A stretch of 35,868 nt of DNA from CAYFMH01 sp964344775 (lineage in GTDB: Bacteria; Patescibacteriota; Gracilibacteria; UBA4473). Location of the stretch: positions 1-35,868 of the forward strand of contig CAYFOO010000009.1 of the NCBI GenBank assembly GCA_964344775.1, read 5' to 3'. The position numbers were made by a program, and so were the translations under genes. Each line of letters starts with the position of its first letter. Position 1 is the stretch's first letter. Under the pieces are notes generated by a model. The model had not been told where the DNA came from and did not search any database. It saw nothing but the letters and a program-made list of their open reading frames with translations. Positions 21,753 through 28,058 of the stretch are shown here, in pieces.

Positions 21753-24299
21753 ATGAAAAAAATTCTTGTATCGTTTTTGATTTCTTCGATCCTGGCACCA
21801 AATGTGTGGGCGTTTGGGGTGGATCTGCCGTCTGCTGGTGATGTGGCTGGACAAGTCCAGAGTGCTGCTACCGGGGCTGTCACTGGTGCCGTGGATGGTG
21901 CTGTGGGAGGGCTAAAAGGACAGATGGAAGGAATGATGGGGGGATTACCTGGAATGCCGGGAGGATTGCCTGGACTAGGGGAGCTCGGAGCGATACCTGG
22001 CCTGGAGGATTTGGCTGGTGAGTTGGGAGGGATCGATGTGGATTTGTCACTGGGGGAGCTTACGGGGAATCTGGGAGAATTTGACGTAAGCATGGCTGAG
22101 TTCCAAGAGATCAGTGCTGATCCCAACTCGTTCCTCGGACCGAGGATGGCGACTGGGAGTGAGACACTCAAAGCCATGAAAGGCAAAGCCGAAGCGATGC
22201 AAAAAGCGGCAATGGCTAATCTTGCTTCTATTCAAGGAGCAGCAAATAACCTTGCATCACTTCCAGGAAATGAGGCGACTGCTTTATTTAAGGATCACAT
22301 AGGACAGTTAGACGCAGCTAAAAATATGGGATTTGCGGCCCTCGCTACCAATAGTTCGAATGTAAATATGGACTTTGCAGCACTCAAAGAAAAGGCTACT
22401 GCAGCGGCAAAAGGAGCCGTGGAGAGTGCGGTAGGAGGAGCATTAAATAGTATTCCAGGAGCTGGAGCGGTCCAAGATGCAGTAGGAAAAGTACAGGGGG
22501 CGATAGATCTGAAAAACAAAGTAGAAGGAGTGATAAAAGATCCGGTCGGTGCCGCGTCTGGTGTGGTAGGAGGGGCTGTTCAGGAGGCTACCAACCGTGC
22601 GGTGGAGGGGGCTGCTGGTAAGCTGAAAGGGGCCATCAAAAAGGGATTACAGGGAAACGTGTTTCTGGATCGGGCAGAACTGGCCCAGAATTTGAAGGCG
22701 GATACAGTACAGGATAATGCATCTGGAGAAAAAGTAATAACTTCTCGAGAAATAGGGGCTACTTTTGGTGGTGGCAACAGTACGGGGGAAATAAAAGATT
22801 ATTGTAAAAAGCAGTATGGAGGGGAAAATGAGGACTGTGAGAAAAAATTAACAGCAAAGCAGGAGGCTGTGGGAGTAGCACAAGAGAAAGCTAAAAAGGC
22901 TCGGGGAAAATTTGAAAAAGCAGAAGTAAAACCAGAAACGGCAGAAAGAATAGCCGAAGCTAAAAAGGAAGAACTCGATAGAACAAGAAGTGAAATAGAA
23001 GAATTAGAAAGAAGAGATGCTGCTATTTTGAACGATATAAGCCCGGAAGAGAGGACTCGACTGGAAGAATTAAAAAATAAAGAAAAAGTACTTGCAAAAG
23101 AGGCAGAATCAGCACGAGCGTCTAGTGATTATTTTAAAATTGAAGCTGAAGAAAAGAGGCTTGGGGGAGAAAAGAGAGAGTTGGTAATGAGTAAAAGTAA
23201 ACTTTTGGAAGAAAGAAGAGCAATAGAGGAAAATAAGAATTTATCAGAGGAGGATAAGAAAAAAAACTTGAAGGAGATAGATGATAAATTAAAAAGAAAA
23301 GATACAGAAATAAGTTTGATAAATGATTCATTAAGGACACAGCAAAAATCCAAAGAAGCTGCTACAGAAAAATTTGGAAAAACTGAAGTGGGAAAAGAGT
23401 ATCTGGCGAAAAAAGAAGCTGCTGATACAGCAACAGCGGCGGCAGAAGCTGCTGAGCAAGAGAGAACAGAAGCGACTCGAGAGCAGATTCAGTTGACTGA
23501 AAAAGAGAGATCAAAAGTACAAGCTCAATGTGATAAACAGCACAAAGAGGGAACTGCTTTTCATCGAAAAAGCTGTGGAGAAAGAATGGCAAAAGTGGCC
23601 ACAAAAGTGAAACAAAAAGAGGATGCTCTGAAGGAAGTGCAGAGTGATCTAGAGGATGCTCGAAAGAATGGAAAAGAAACTGATCAATATGATAAGGATA
23701 TGAAAAAATTGGAGGACCAACAAGCAGAGCTTCAAGCCAAATTGGATGGAGAAAGGCCTCTGAATCCAGAAGAAAGGAAAGCCATAGAGGGACAGATTGC
23801 AGAGATAGAGAAAGCCAAAAAAGAAAGGACCGAGGCATATGAAGTACAAGCACCTGAACAAGCTAAAAAATATTTGCCTATGTTAGAAAAAGAAGAAGCA
23901 GCAAAAAGAGATCTGATGCTCGCAACCTTAGCTGTACAAGAAGCAAAAAGGAGGGAGGAACTCCTCGCGGCCATGCGGATCCTGGCCAACAATACCGAAA
24001 AATTCAACATCGGGACCCTCCAGGTGGGAAGTGAAGCGGGACTCACGCTCATCGATGATAGCAAGAAGGATAAAAATATCATGAAGCGGATCATCGATCT
24101 GATGGTGGGGGTGCTCGCGACGATCGGAGTACTGCTCCTGGTGATCTCTGGGATCATGATGATCGTCTCCCATGGAGATGAAAACCTCCTCCAGAAGGGG
24201 AAAACCATGTTTATCTACACGGTACTGGGACTTGTTATCGGATTTTTTAGTTACATCGTTGTACAATTTATCATTTCGTTTATCTTTAAAGTCATCTAG
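21753..24299 (+). CDS. Large exported coiled-coil protein with VirB2/TrbC-like C-terminus
   Basis: 848 residues. A signal peptide (MKKILVSFLISSILAPNVWA) comes first. A Gly/Ala/Pro/Leu-rich zone at ~20-110 follows, with GGLPGMPGGLPGLG repeats. Alternating Ala- and Gly-rich helices run to ~330, then a long charged coiled coil at ~350-750. The last ~74 residues hold two TM helices (~780-806, ~817-845) with a short polar SHGDENLLQKGK loop, the layout of T4SS pilins. Two cysteine pairs frame the coil: Cys351/Cys362 and Cys593/Cys608, both in a CxKQ...C pattern. Two shorter genes with the same C-terminal module follow. I do not recognise the whole protein. The coil section is visibly more A-rich than both ends. 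Confidence 0.75.
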   Translation: MKKILVSFLISSILAPNVWAFGVDLPSAGDVAGQVQSAATGAVTGAVDGAVGGLKGQMEGMMGGLPGMPGGLPGLGELGAIPGLEDLAGELGGIDVDLSLGELTGNLGEFDVSMAEFQEISADPNSFLGPRMATGSETLKAMKGKAEAMQKAAMANLASIQGAANNLASLPGNEATALFKDHIGQLDAAKNMGFAALATNSSNVNMDFAALKEKATAAAKGAVESAVGGALNSIPGAGAVQDAVGKVQGAIDLKNKVEGVIKDPVGAASGVVGGAVQEATNRAVEGAAGKLKGAIKKGLQGNVFLDRAELAQNLKADTVQDNASGEKVITSREIGATFGGGNSTGEIKDYCKKQYGGENEDCEKKLTAKQEAVGVAQEKAKKARGKFEKAEVKPETAERIAEAKKEELDRTRSEIEELERRDAAILNDISPEERTRLEELKNKEKVLAKEAESARASSDYFKIEAEEKRLGGEKRELVMSKSKLLEERRAIEENKNLSEEDKKKNLKEIDDKLKRKDTEISLINDSLRTQQKSKEAATEKFGKTEVGKEYLAKKEAADTATAAAEAAEQERTEATREQIQLTEKERSKVQAQCDKQHKEGTAFHRKSCGERMAKVATKVKQKEDALKEVQSDLEDARKNGKETDQYDKDMKKLEDQQAELQAKLDGERPLNPEERKAIEGQIAEIEKAKKERTEAYEVQAPEQAKKYLPMLEKEEAAKRDLMLATLAVQEAKRREELLAAMRILANNTEKFNIGTLQVGSEAGLTLIDDSKKDKNIMKRIIDLMVGVLATIGVLLLVISGIMMIVSHGDENLLQKGKTMFIYTVLGLVIGFFSYIVVQFIISFIFKVI

Positions 24300-24433
24300 T
24301 TATGAACAGTTTTTCGTTTTTCCCCCTTCGCTTTTTAAAATCTAGTCTTTCCAAATGCTTCATTCTTTGCAGAAGCTTCGGAAGACAAGTCGGAGGACAG
24401 GTCGTTTTTCGTTTTTCGGACATTAAAAAAGTA
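24300..24433. other. Leader before the second pilin-like gene
   Basis: An in-frame ATG at 24302 would read through this stretch, but it is heptad-like at both ends (TTTTTCG units near 24309 and GTTTTTCGTTTTTC near 24404-24418). A hairpin-forming AGAAGCTTC lies between. I treat it as untranslated. Confidence 0.5.
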
Positions 24434-24964
24434 ATGAAAAAGTGCTTTATCGGTCTTTGTTTGATTCTGGGATTTTCTTTATTCGGTGAAGAGGTTTCAG
24501 CATTTGATCCTTTGGCGAATTTTACAGAGAAAGCGACAAGTGCTGCACCAGGGCTCCCTGAATCGACAGGCCCAACTCCTGGAGATGGATCCAGCAAAAA
24601 TTCTTTTGGCGACATGAGAGAAGATTGTACAGACGGAGGAAAAGATATTTTGGCAAACAATAGCTATTGTATTCAACTGCGAGAACAGATATTAGGATTT
24701 AAGTCTGTCCGTGGAAAAGATGGGTATGATCTGATTCAGAATTATGTTCGTTTGATTTATAAATACCTAGCAGCAGTGATTGGAATACTCTGTGTCCTGA
24801 TCATGGTGATCTCTGGAGGACAGATTATGATCGGAGGAGCTAGCCCAGATGCTGTGACGCAGGCCAAGACTCGGATCCTGCAGGCATTACTGAGTTTGGC
24901 ATTACTTTTCCTGACCGCTCTGATCCTCCAGACTATGAATCCAGGATTCTTTTCTCTCACTTAA
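24434..24964 (+). CDS. Exported two-TM protein, T4SS pilin-like (second)
   Basis: 176 residues from the ATG at 24434, which begins a clear signal peptide (MKKCFIGLCLILGFSLFG... ending SAFA-like at VSAFD). A polar linker with two cysteines follows (REDCTDG, NSYCIQL). TM1 (YLAAVIGILCVLIMVISGGQ) and TM2 (LQALLSLALLFLTALILQTM) are joined by a GGASPDAVTQAKTR loop. This matches the Pfam T4SS_pilin/TrbC-VirB2 type. In conjugation systems such proteins form the pilus or a channel-linked subunit. The loop aligns with those of the flanking genes. The exact role here is inferred. Confidence 0.75.
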   Translation: MKKCFIGLCLILGFSLFGEEVSAFDPLANFTEKATSAAPGLPESTGPTPGDGSSKNSFGDMREDCTDGGKDILANNSYCIQLREQILGFKSVRGKDGYDLIQNYVRLIYKYLAAVIGILCVLIMVISGGQIMIGGASPDAVTQAKTRILQALLSLALLFLTALILQTMNPGFFSLT

Positions 24965-25091
24965 AATAATGAAAAATTTATACACCTTCGTCAAAAAAAC
25001 CCGGAGTATAATGCTCCGAAGCTCCAACAGTGGTGCTGCCTTGGAAGAGAAATTGCAGACTTCGGTGCATCATACAAATTTTTTAATTTTT

Positions 25092-25562
25092 ATGCGTAGG
25101 AGTATGAAACTCGGTCTCGCTACAATTTTATTGGGATGTTTGCTTCCAGTATTTGCTTTTGCCCAGGGTGCACCTGCTGGAGCCACTGGAGTGACAGATG
25201 AGTTTTCTGAAGCGAATGAAATTAAAACAGGAATAGTTCCTTGGTCAAAAACGGTAGGATGTCCAGATAAACCAGCAGCAGAATGGAAAAAAGCTCCAAT
25301 TGGGATCAAAATAAAATGCGGAAGAGTGGAGCTAACTGATCTACCCAAGCAGATCGTGTACTGGATCACGTTAGTTCTAAAGCTTTTGCCAAGTGTGGGA
25401 GTGATTATGATGCTGGTGGGAGGATTTTTCTATCTCTACGGAGCGGCCTCGGATGACAAAGAAAAAGGAAAGAATGCCATCATGTATGTGATTATTGGTC
25501 TAGTCGTGGCCTTGGCCTCGTGGTGGATCGTGGATCTACTGCAGCAGTGGCTGACGAGCTAA
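25092..25562 (+). CDS. Exported two-TM protein, T4SS pilin-like (third)
   Basis: 156 residues from the ATG at 25092, which starts a signal peptide (MRRSMKLGLATILLGCLLPV...FAFAQG). The frame is open from an ATG at 24969, but that would bury the signal peptide 41 residues inside, so I prefer 25092. After a linker with two cysteines (KTVGCPDK, KIKCGRVEL) come TM1 (WITLVLKLLPSVGVIMMLVGGFFYLYG) and TM2 (IMYVIIGLVVALASWWIVDLL) with an AASDDKEKGKNA loop. It is the third member of the cluster and ends before a long heptad zone. Confidence 0.72.
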   Translation: MRRSMKLGLATILLGCLLPVFAFAQGAPAGATGVTDEFSEANEIKTGIVPWSKTVGCPDKPAAEWKKAPIGIKIKCGRVELTDLPKQIVYWITLVLKLLPSVGVIMMLVGGFFYLYGAASDDKEKGKNAIMYVIIGLVVALASWWIVDLLQQWLTS

Positions 25563-25712
25563 AAGTAAGAAGTAAGAAGTAAGAAGTAAGAAGGGGGAAT
25601 CGTCAGTGAGCAACTAGCAACTAACAACAAACAGCAAAAAACAGCAAACAAAATATTAAATTGTAGATTTTTGATTGCAGATTGTAGATTGGGAATTATG
25701 ATTGGGGAGAAT
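25563..25712. repeat. Three adjacent heptad arrays of different units
   Basis: First, exact GTAAGAA repeats at about 25566-25594. Second, AACTAGC, AACTAAC, AACAAAC, AGCAAAA near 25611-25645. Third, ATTGTAG, ATTTTTG, ATTGCAG, ATTGTAG, ATTGGGA near 25661-25695. The unit changes from one array to the next, but every array has a 7-base period. No gene lies in this gap. Confidence 0.78.
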
Positions 25713-25714
25713 TT

Positions 25715-26287
25715 ATGAGAAGAATTTTTATTTTTGCCGCATTTTTACTCACGGGATGTGCGAGCAGTCCAGTGCTGCCGGATAAGTCGGGGGAAGTGCA
25801 AGAGTTTATTTTGCCACCGGAAGTTGTGGTAGAAGAGCAAGTGATAGAACCGCAGGTGTTTGATTTTGCGGGACAAAACTTTCCGGATAATTGTGATTGG
25901 GTGGATTACATCCGAACGGTCGATGGAGATACAATTGAGATTGAAGAAAAAGTAAAAATTCGATTCGTTGGGATAGATACTCCCGAAACAAAACATCCAA
26001 GTAAACCAATCCAGCCCTGGGGGCCGGAGGCTTCTGCCAAAACGAAAGAAGTGTTAGCCGGATCAGAACAAGTCTGTCTCATCGCCGATAATAAAGATGA
26101 GCTTTTTGATAAATATGGACGACGATTGGCGTACGTTTTTTCTACCTCTGGAGTGGACCTGAATGCCGAACTTCTGAAATTGGGATTGGCGAGAGGATAC
26201 TACTGGTTTCCGTTTAGCCGAGCAGATGAGTTTCGTCAGTACGAGAGGGAGGCCAAAGCAGTAGGAATGGGAATTTGGGGGAAATAA
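25715..26287 (+). CDS. Surface lipoprotein thermonuclease (SNase family)
   Basis: 190 residues. The lipobox LLTGC puts Cys15 as the lipidated residue, so the enzyme is anchored outside the cell membrane. A Pro/Glu/Val-rich linker (to ~55) leads to the staphylococcal nuclease fold: TVDGDTIEIEEKVKIRFVGID then TPET (catalytic Arg, Asp and Glu positions), the GPEASAKTKEVL helix, and DKYGRRLAYV with the second active-site Arg. It should cut DNA or RNA with calcium. It follows the pilin-like genes; a role in degrading environmental nucleic acid for uptake is an inference. Residues needed for catalysis look intact. Confidence 0.9.
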   Translation: MRRIFIFAAFLLTGCASSPVLPDKSGEVQEFILPPEVVVEEQVIEPQVFDFAGQNFPDNCDWVDYIRTVDGDTIEIEEKVKIRFVGIDTPETKHPSKPIQPWGPEASAKTKEVLAGSEQVCLIADNKDELFDKYGRRLAYVFSTSGVDLNAELLKLGLARGYYWFPFSRADEFRQYEREAKAVGMGIWGK

Positions 26288-26526
26288 TGAGCAATGAATA
26301 ATGAGGAATGAGAAATCACAAGTTTTTAATTATAAGCCCCCTTTTGATAAAGGGGGTTGGGGGATTTTTTTCACAACTGACAGTTGTACTCAAAACCCTC
26401 TCTTTCGACCATGAGTATCAATATTTTAAAGCTCAAGACCGAATGGTAAATCTCCCAAAACCCCTCTATCCCAATAAATCAAATATGTCTCCCCTTACGA
26501 AGGGGAGCAAGGGAGACTTTTATAAA
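26288..26526. repeat. Repeat zone: heptads and C/G-run palindromes, copies 5 and 6
   Basis: 26285-26322 has TGAGCAA, TGAATAA, TGAGGAA, TGAGAAA units. Copy 5 of the C/G palindrome (26333-26370) is in inverted orientation. Copy 6 (26489-26520, CTCCCCTTACGAAGGGGAG) is preceded by a CCCCTC flank near 26460. The two copies face each other about 110 bases apart. The frame is open through the zone, but the true start of the next gene is likely the ATG at 26527. Confidence 0.75.
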
Positions 26527-27123
26527 ATGCAAAAATTTTTATTGGGATTGGCGGGGATGGTAGTTTTTGCACTTGGAAGTGTGAGTGCTTTTGTTTTTTT
26601 GCACTATGATGATCAGTCCACGGGAAAAGCAGAATGTGCGGTGGTGTTTGGAGCGGCATTGCGGGAGGATGGGACAGCTTCACAGGTTCTGCATGATCGA
26701 GTGATGGCAGGAGTGGATCTTTTTCAGCAGGGACAGGTTGATTGTTTGGTTTTGTCGGGAGGGGAGTCAGAATTTGGTCCGCATGAGGTGGAGGTGATGA
26801 GTGAGATTGTAGGTCAGATAGTAAATAACAGTGAACAACAAACAACGAACAACAAGCAGCAGGAAGAAAGAGTTATTTTGGATTTTGAGGGAGCAAATAC
26901 TTTAGCTACGCTGCAGAATCTTCCGGCAAATGTGGAGAGTTTTGTATTTGTCTCTAGTGGATTTCATCTGGCTCGGATAGGTATGTTGGCTGAGAAATTG
27001 GGGGTTGAGGATTTTTATTTACACCCAGCTGCACAACCACATGGTCGTTACCAGAATGAGTGCTATTTTTCCCTTCGTGAAATAGTTGCTGTGATTTTTT
27101 ACTTTTTTCATTTTCAAATCTAG
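26527..27123 (+). CDS. YdcF/SanA-like DUF218 protein
   Basis: 198 residues from the ATG at 26527, where an N-terminal TM helix begins (LLGLAGMVVFALGSVSAFVFL). The DUF218 fold follows: VVFGAALREDGTASQVLHDRV, the LVLSGGE block near 75-80, the ANTLATLQN block and the VSSGFHLAR block. Members (SanA, ElyC, YdcF) act at the envelope in peptidoglycan or lipid-carrier upkeep; substrates are unclear. Residues 99-114 (NNSEQQTTNNKQQEE) are encoded by a heptad DNA array and replace the usual Gly-rich loop between two conserved blocks. It is the last gene before the tRNA-fragment locus. Confidence 0.8.
   Translation: MQKFLLGLAGMVVFALGSVSAFVFLHYDDQSTGKAECAVVFGAALREDGTASQVLHDRVMAGVDLFQQGQVDCLVLSGGESEFGPHEVEVMSEIVGQIVNNSEQQTTNNKQQEERVILDFEGANTLATLQNLPANVESFVFVSSGFHLARIGMLAEKLGVEDFYLHPAAQPHGRYQNECYFSLREIVAVIFYFFHFQI
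26822..26866. repeat. heptad array inside the YdcF-like gene
   Basis: Units ACAGTGA, ACAACAA, ACAACGA, ACAACAA, GCAGCAG in a 7-base period within coding sequence. Because 7 and 3 share no factor, three units (21 bases) are needed to keep the frame, giving a seven-residue-period Asn/Gln/Thr stretch. Confidence 0.75.
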
Positions 27124-27127
27124 AAAT

Positions 27128-27156
27128 TTGGGTAAAATCGCACTGCTCTTTATATA
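27128..27156 (+). promoter_or_regulatory. Possible promoter upstream of the tRNA locus
   Basis: TTGGGT, 17 bases, TATATA, about 90 bases before the first tRNA fragment and 178 before the intact tRNA. A weak -35. GAAGTTA/GAAGTAA heptads at 27167-27187 follow. Confidence 0.35.
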
Positions 27157-27243
27157 TCGAAGTTTGAAGTTAGAAGTAAGAAGTAAAAAAAACAGAATTT
27201 TATCTACAAAGTAAAAATTTGGGACAGATGAAATTCTGACGAC

Positions 27244-27295
27244 GGGCAAGTAGCTCAGCGGTTAGAGCAGCCCCGCTATGCAGCGGGGTTGGTGG
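27244..27295 (+). repeat. tRNA-derived fragment F1 (5' half with altered anticodon hairpin)
   Basis: Bases 27244-27270 are identical to the 5' part of the intact tRNA at 27334 (acceptor strand, D arm). The anticodon hairpin is replaced by the palindrome CCCCGCTATGCAGCGGGG (27271-27288), then TTGGTGG as in the tRNA, then unrelated sequence. There is no T arm or 3' acceptor strand, so it cannot fold as a tRNA. Confidence 0.9.
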
Positions 27296-27333
27296 AGGAA
27301 GAGAGAAAAGAGAGAAAAAAGATCTAAAAAAAC

Positions 27334-27409
27334 GGGCAAGTAGCTCAGCGGTTAGAGCAGGGCGCTCATAACGCCTTGGTGGTGGGTTCAACTCCCACCT
27401 TGCCCACCA
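27334..27409 (+). tRNA. tRNA with CAU anticodon (elongator Met, or Ile2)
   Basis: A 76-base complete cloverleaf with encoded CCA: acceptor GGGCAAG/CTTGCCC, D arm with AGCTCAGCGGTTAGAGC, anticodon loop CTCATAA (CAU), a T arm with GGTTCAACTCC, and discriminator A. A paired 1-72 (G-C) and the lack of three G-C pairs at the base of the anticodon stem rule out initiator tRNA. CAU fits elongator Met, or Ile if lysidine is made at C34. It is surrounded by three damaged relatives (F1, F2, F3). Confidence 0.95.
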
Positions 27410-27418
27410 TAAAAAGAC

Positions 27419-27450
27419 AGAGCAACTCCGCTATACAGCGGAGTTGGTGG
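27419..27450 (+). repeat. tRNA-derived fragment F2 (anticodon region only)
   Basis: AGAGCAA, then palindrome CTCCGCTATACAGCGGAG (27426-27443), then TTGGTGG. It starts 10 bases after the intact tRNA. Only the D-stem end and variable region of a tRNA remain as flanks. Confidence 0.85.
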
Positions 27451-27492
27451 GGGGGCAACTCTTTTGCTATTACCCAATTAAAAACTTTAAAA

Positions 27493-27717
27493 ATGGCTCA
27501 TGTGTACATTTTAAAAGGCAAACGATTTTACGTAGGAAGTACTGATAATCTAAAACAACGGATAGAACAGCATAAAAAAGGTTTGGTTTATACAATTAGA
27601 AGAATAGGGGATTGGAAATTGGTAAAAACTATTGAACTAGAAACAGTAGCTGAAGCAAAAGAGTTGGAACGAAAAATAAAAAAATCAGGACATCCAGAGA
27701 GGTGGCTTGATGATTAG
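27493..27717 (+). CDS. Minimal GIY-YIG endonuclease
   Basis: 74 residues, only the nuclease domain: VYI at residues 4-6 and YVG at 13-15 (the GIY and YIG positions), STDNLKQRIEQHKKG with the catalytic Arg, and a later Glu (ELERKIKK region) at the metal site. The family includes homing enzymes and UvrC-like repair nucleases; stand-alone copies of ~80 residues are common in Patescibacteria with unknown roles. The ATG at 27493 fits the family start; a longer frame would read through the tRNA. Its TAG stop is formed by the first bases of tRNA fragment F3 (TTAGAGCAG), so gene and fragment join without a spacer. Confidence 0.85.
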   Translation: MAHVYILKGKRFYVGSTDNLKQRIEQHKKGLVYTIRRIGDWKLVKTIELETVAEAKELERKIKKSGHPERWLDD

Positions 27718-27774
27718 AGCAGCCCCGCTGTATAGCGGGGTTGGTGGTGGGTTCAACTCCCACCTTGCCCACCA
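27714..27774 (+). repeat. tRNA-derived fragment F3 (3' half with altered anticodon hairpin)
   Basis: TTAGAGCAG, then palindrome CCCCGCTGTATAGCGGGG (27723-27740), then TTGGTGG, the T arm, the acceptor 3' strand and CCA, identical to the intact tRNA from TTGGTGG on. The D arm and 5' acceptor strand are missing. F1 plus F3 would restore one tRNA-like unit, interrupted by about 420 bases holding the intact tRNA and the endonuclease gene. Confidence 0.9.
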
Positions 27775-27777
27775 CGT

Positions 27778-27800
27778 CGGAATAGGCTCCGCTTATTCCG
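27778..27800 (+). terminator. Hairpin after the tRNA-fragment locus
   Basis: CGGAATA, a GC-rich 9-base loop, TATTCCG, followed within about 7 bases by a short T run. It is a likely end for the locus transcript. Confidence 0.5.
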
Positions 27801-28058
27801 TCCCACACCTTTTTAAAAAATATTTTTACATTCTAAAGGTGAGGGACTCCATGTCTTCGCCATTCCTCCTTTCAAAATTTCACGCCTAATCGGTCATAAA
27901 ATTTTGGTTTAAAGATTTTAAAACAGGATAGCATTTAAAATGTTTTTAATTATCCGCAATCGAATTTTTCACAAAAATGGGACAAAGAATTTGACTTTAG
28001 ATTATATGAAACAATATAATTACCTGGCTTTCGAGCAAATTCTTAATTTTTTAAAAAA
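27801..28058. other. Intergenic region before the type IV pilin gene
   Basis: No gene with coding character is seen in these 258 bases. The only clear signal is the promoter at 27991-28020. The stretch 27840-27900 may be part of the tRNA-locus transcript. Confidence 0.5.
27991..28020 (+). promoter_or_regulatory. Promoter of the type IV pilin gene
   Basis: TTGACT, 18 bases, perfect TATAAT. It ends 38 bases before the pilin ATG. The strongest sigma70-type match in the window, which suits an abundant structural protein. Confidence 0.72.

Noticed and set aside
23129..24266. Several long minus-strand open frames opposite the large coiled-coil gene
   Set aside because: Shadows of a Glu/Lys-rich coding strand, which reads as Phe/Leu/Ser-rich on the other strand.
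24969..25091. N-terminal 41 residues of the third pilin-like protein from ATG 24969
   Set aside because: This start would place the signal peptide inside the protein, and the stretch contains a hairpin (CGGAG...CTCCG around TATAAT). It was not counted as a promoter because no -35 fits.
25563..25600. CRISPR-like array
   Set aside because: Units are 7 bases long with no spacers and no cas genes; these are simple heptad repeats.
26308..26526. Long start of the YdcF-like protein
   Set aside because: The extra 73 residues are encoded by palindromic and heptad repeats. The ATG at 26527 begins a proper membrane helix.
27376..27492. Long start of the GIY-YIG protein
   Set aside because: It would translate the tRNA 3' half and fragment F2; the domain begins at the ATG at 27493.
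27244..27774. A split tRNA with a long intron (F1 as 5' exon, F3 as 3' exon)
   Set aside because: The spacer contains a complete tRNA, the anticodon hairpin is duplicated in both halves, and the palindrome is 3 bases too long for a normal anticodon arm. Rearrangement is simpler.
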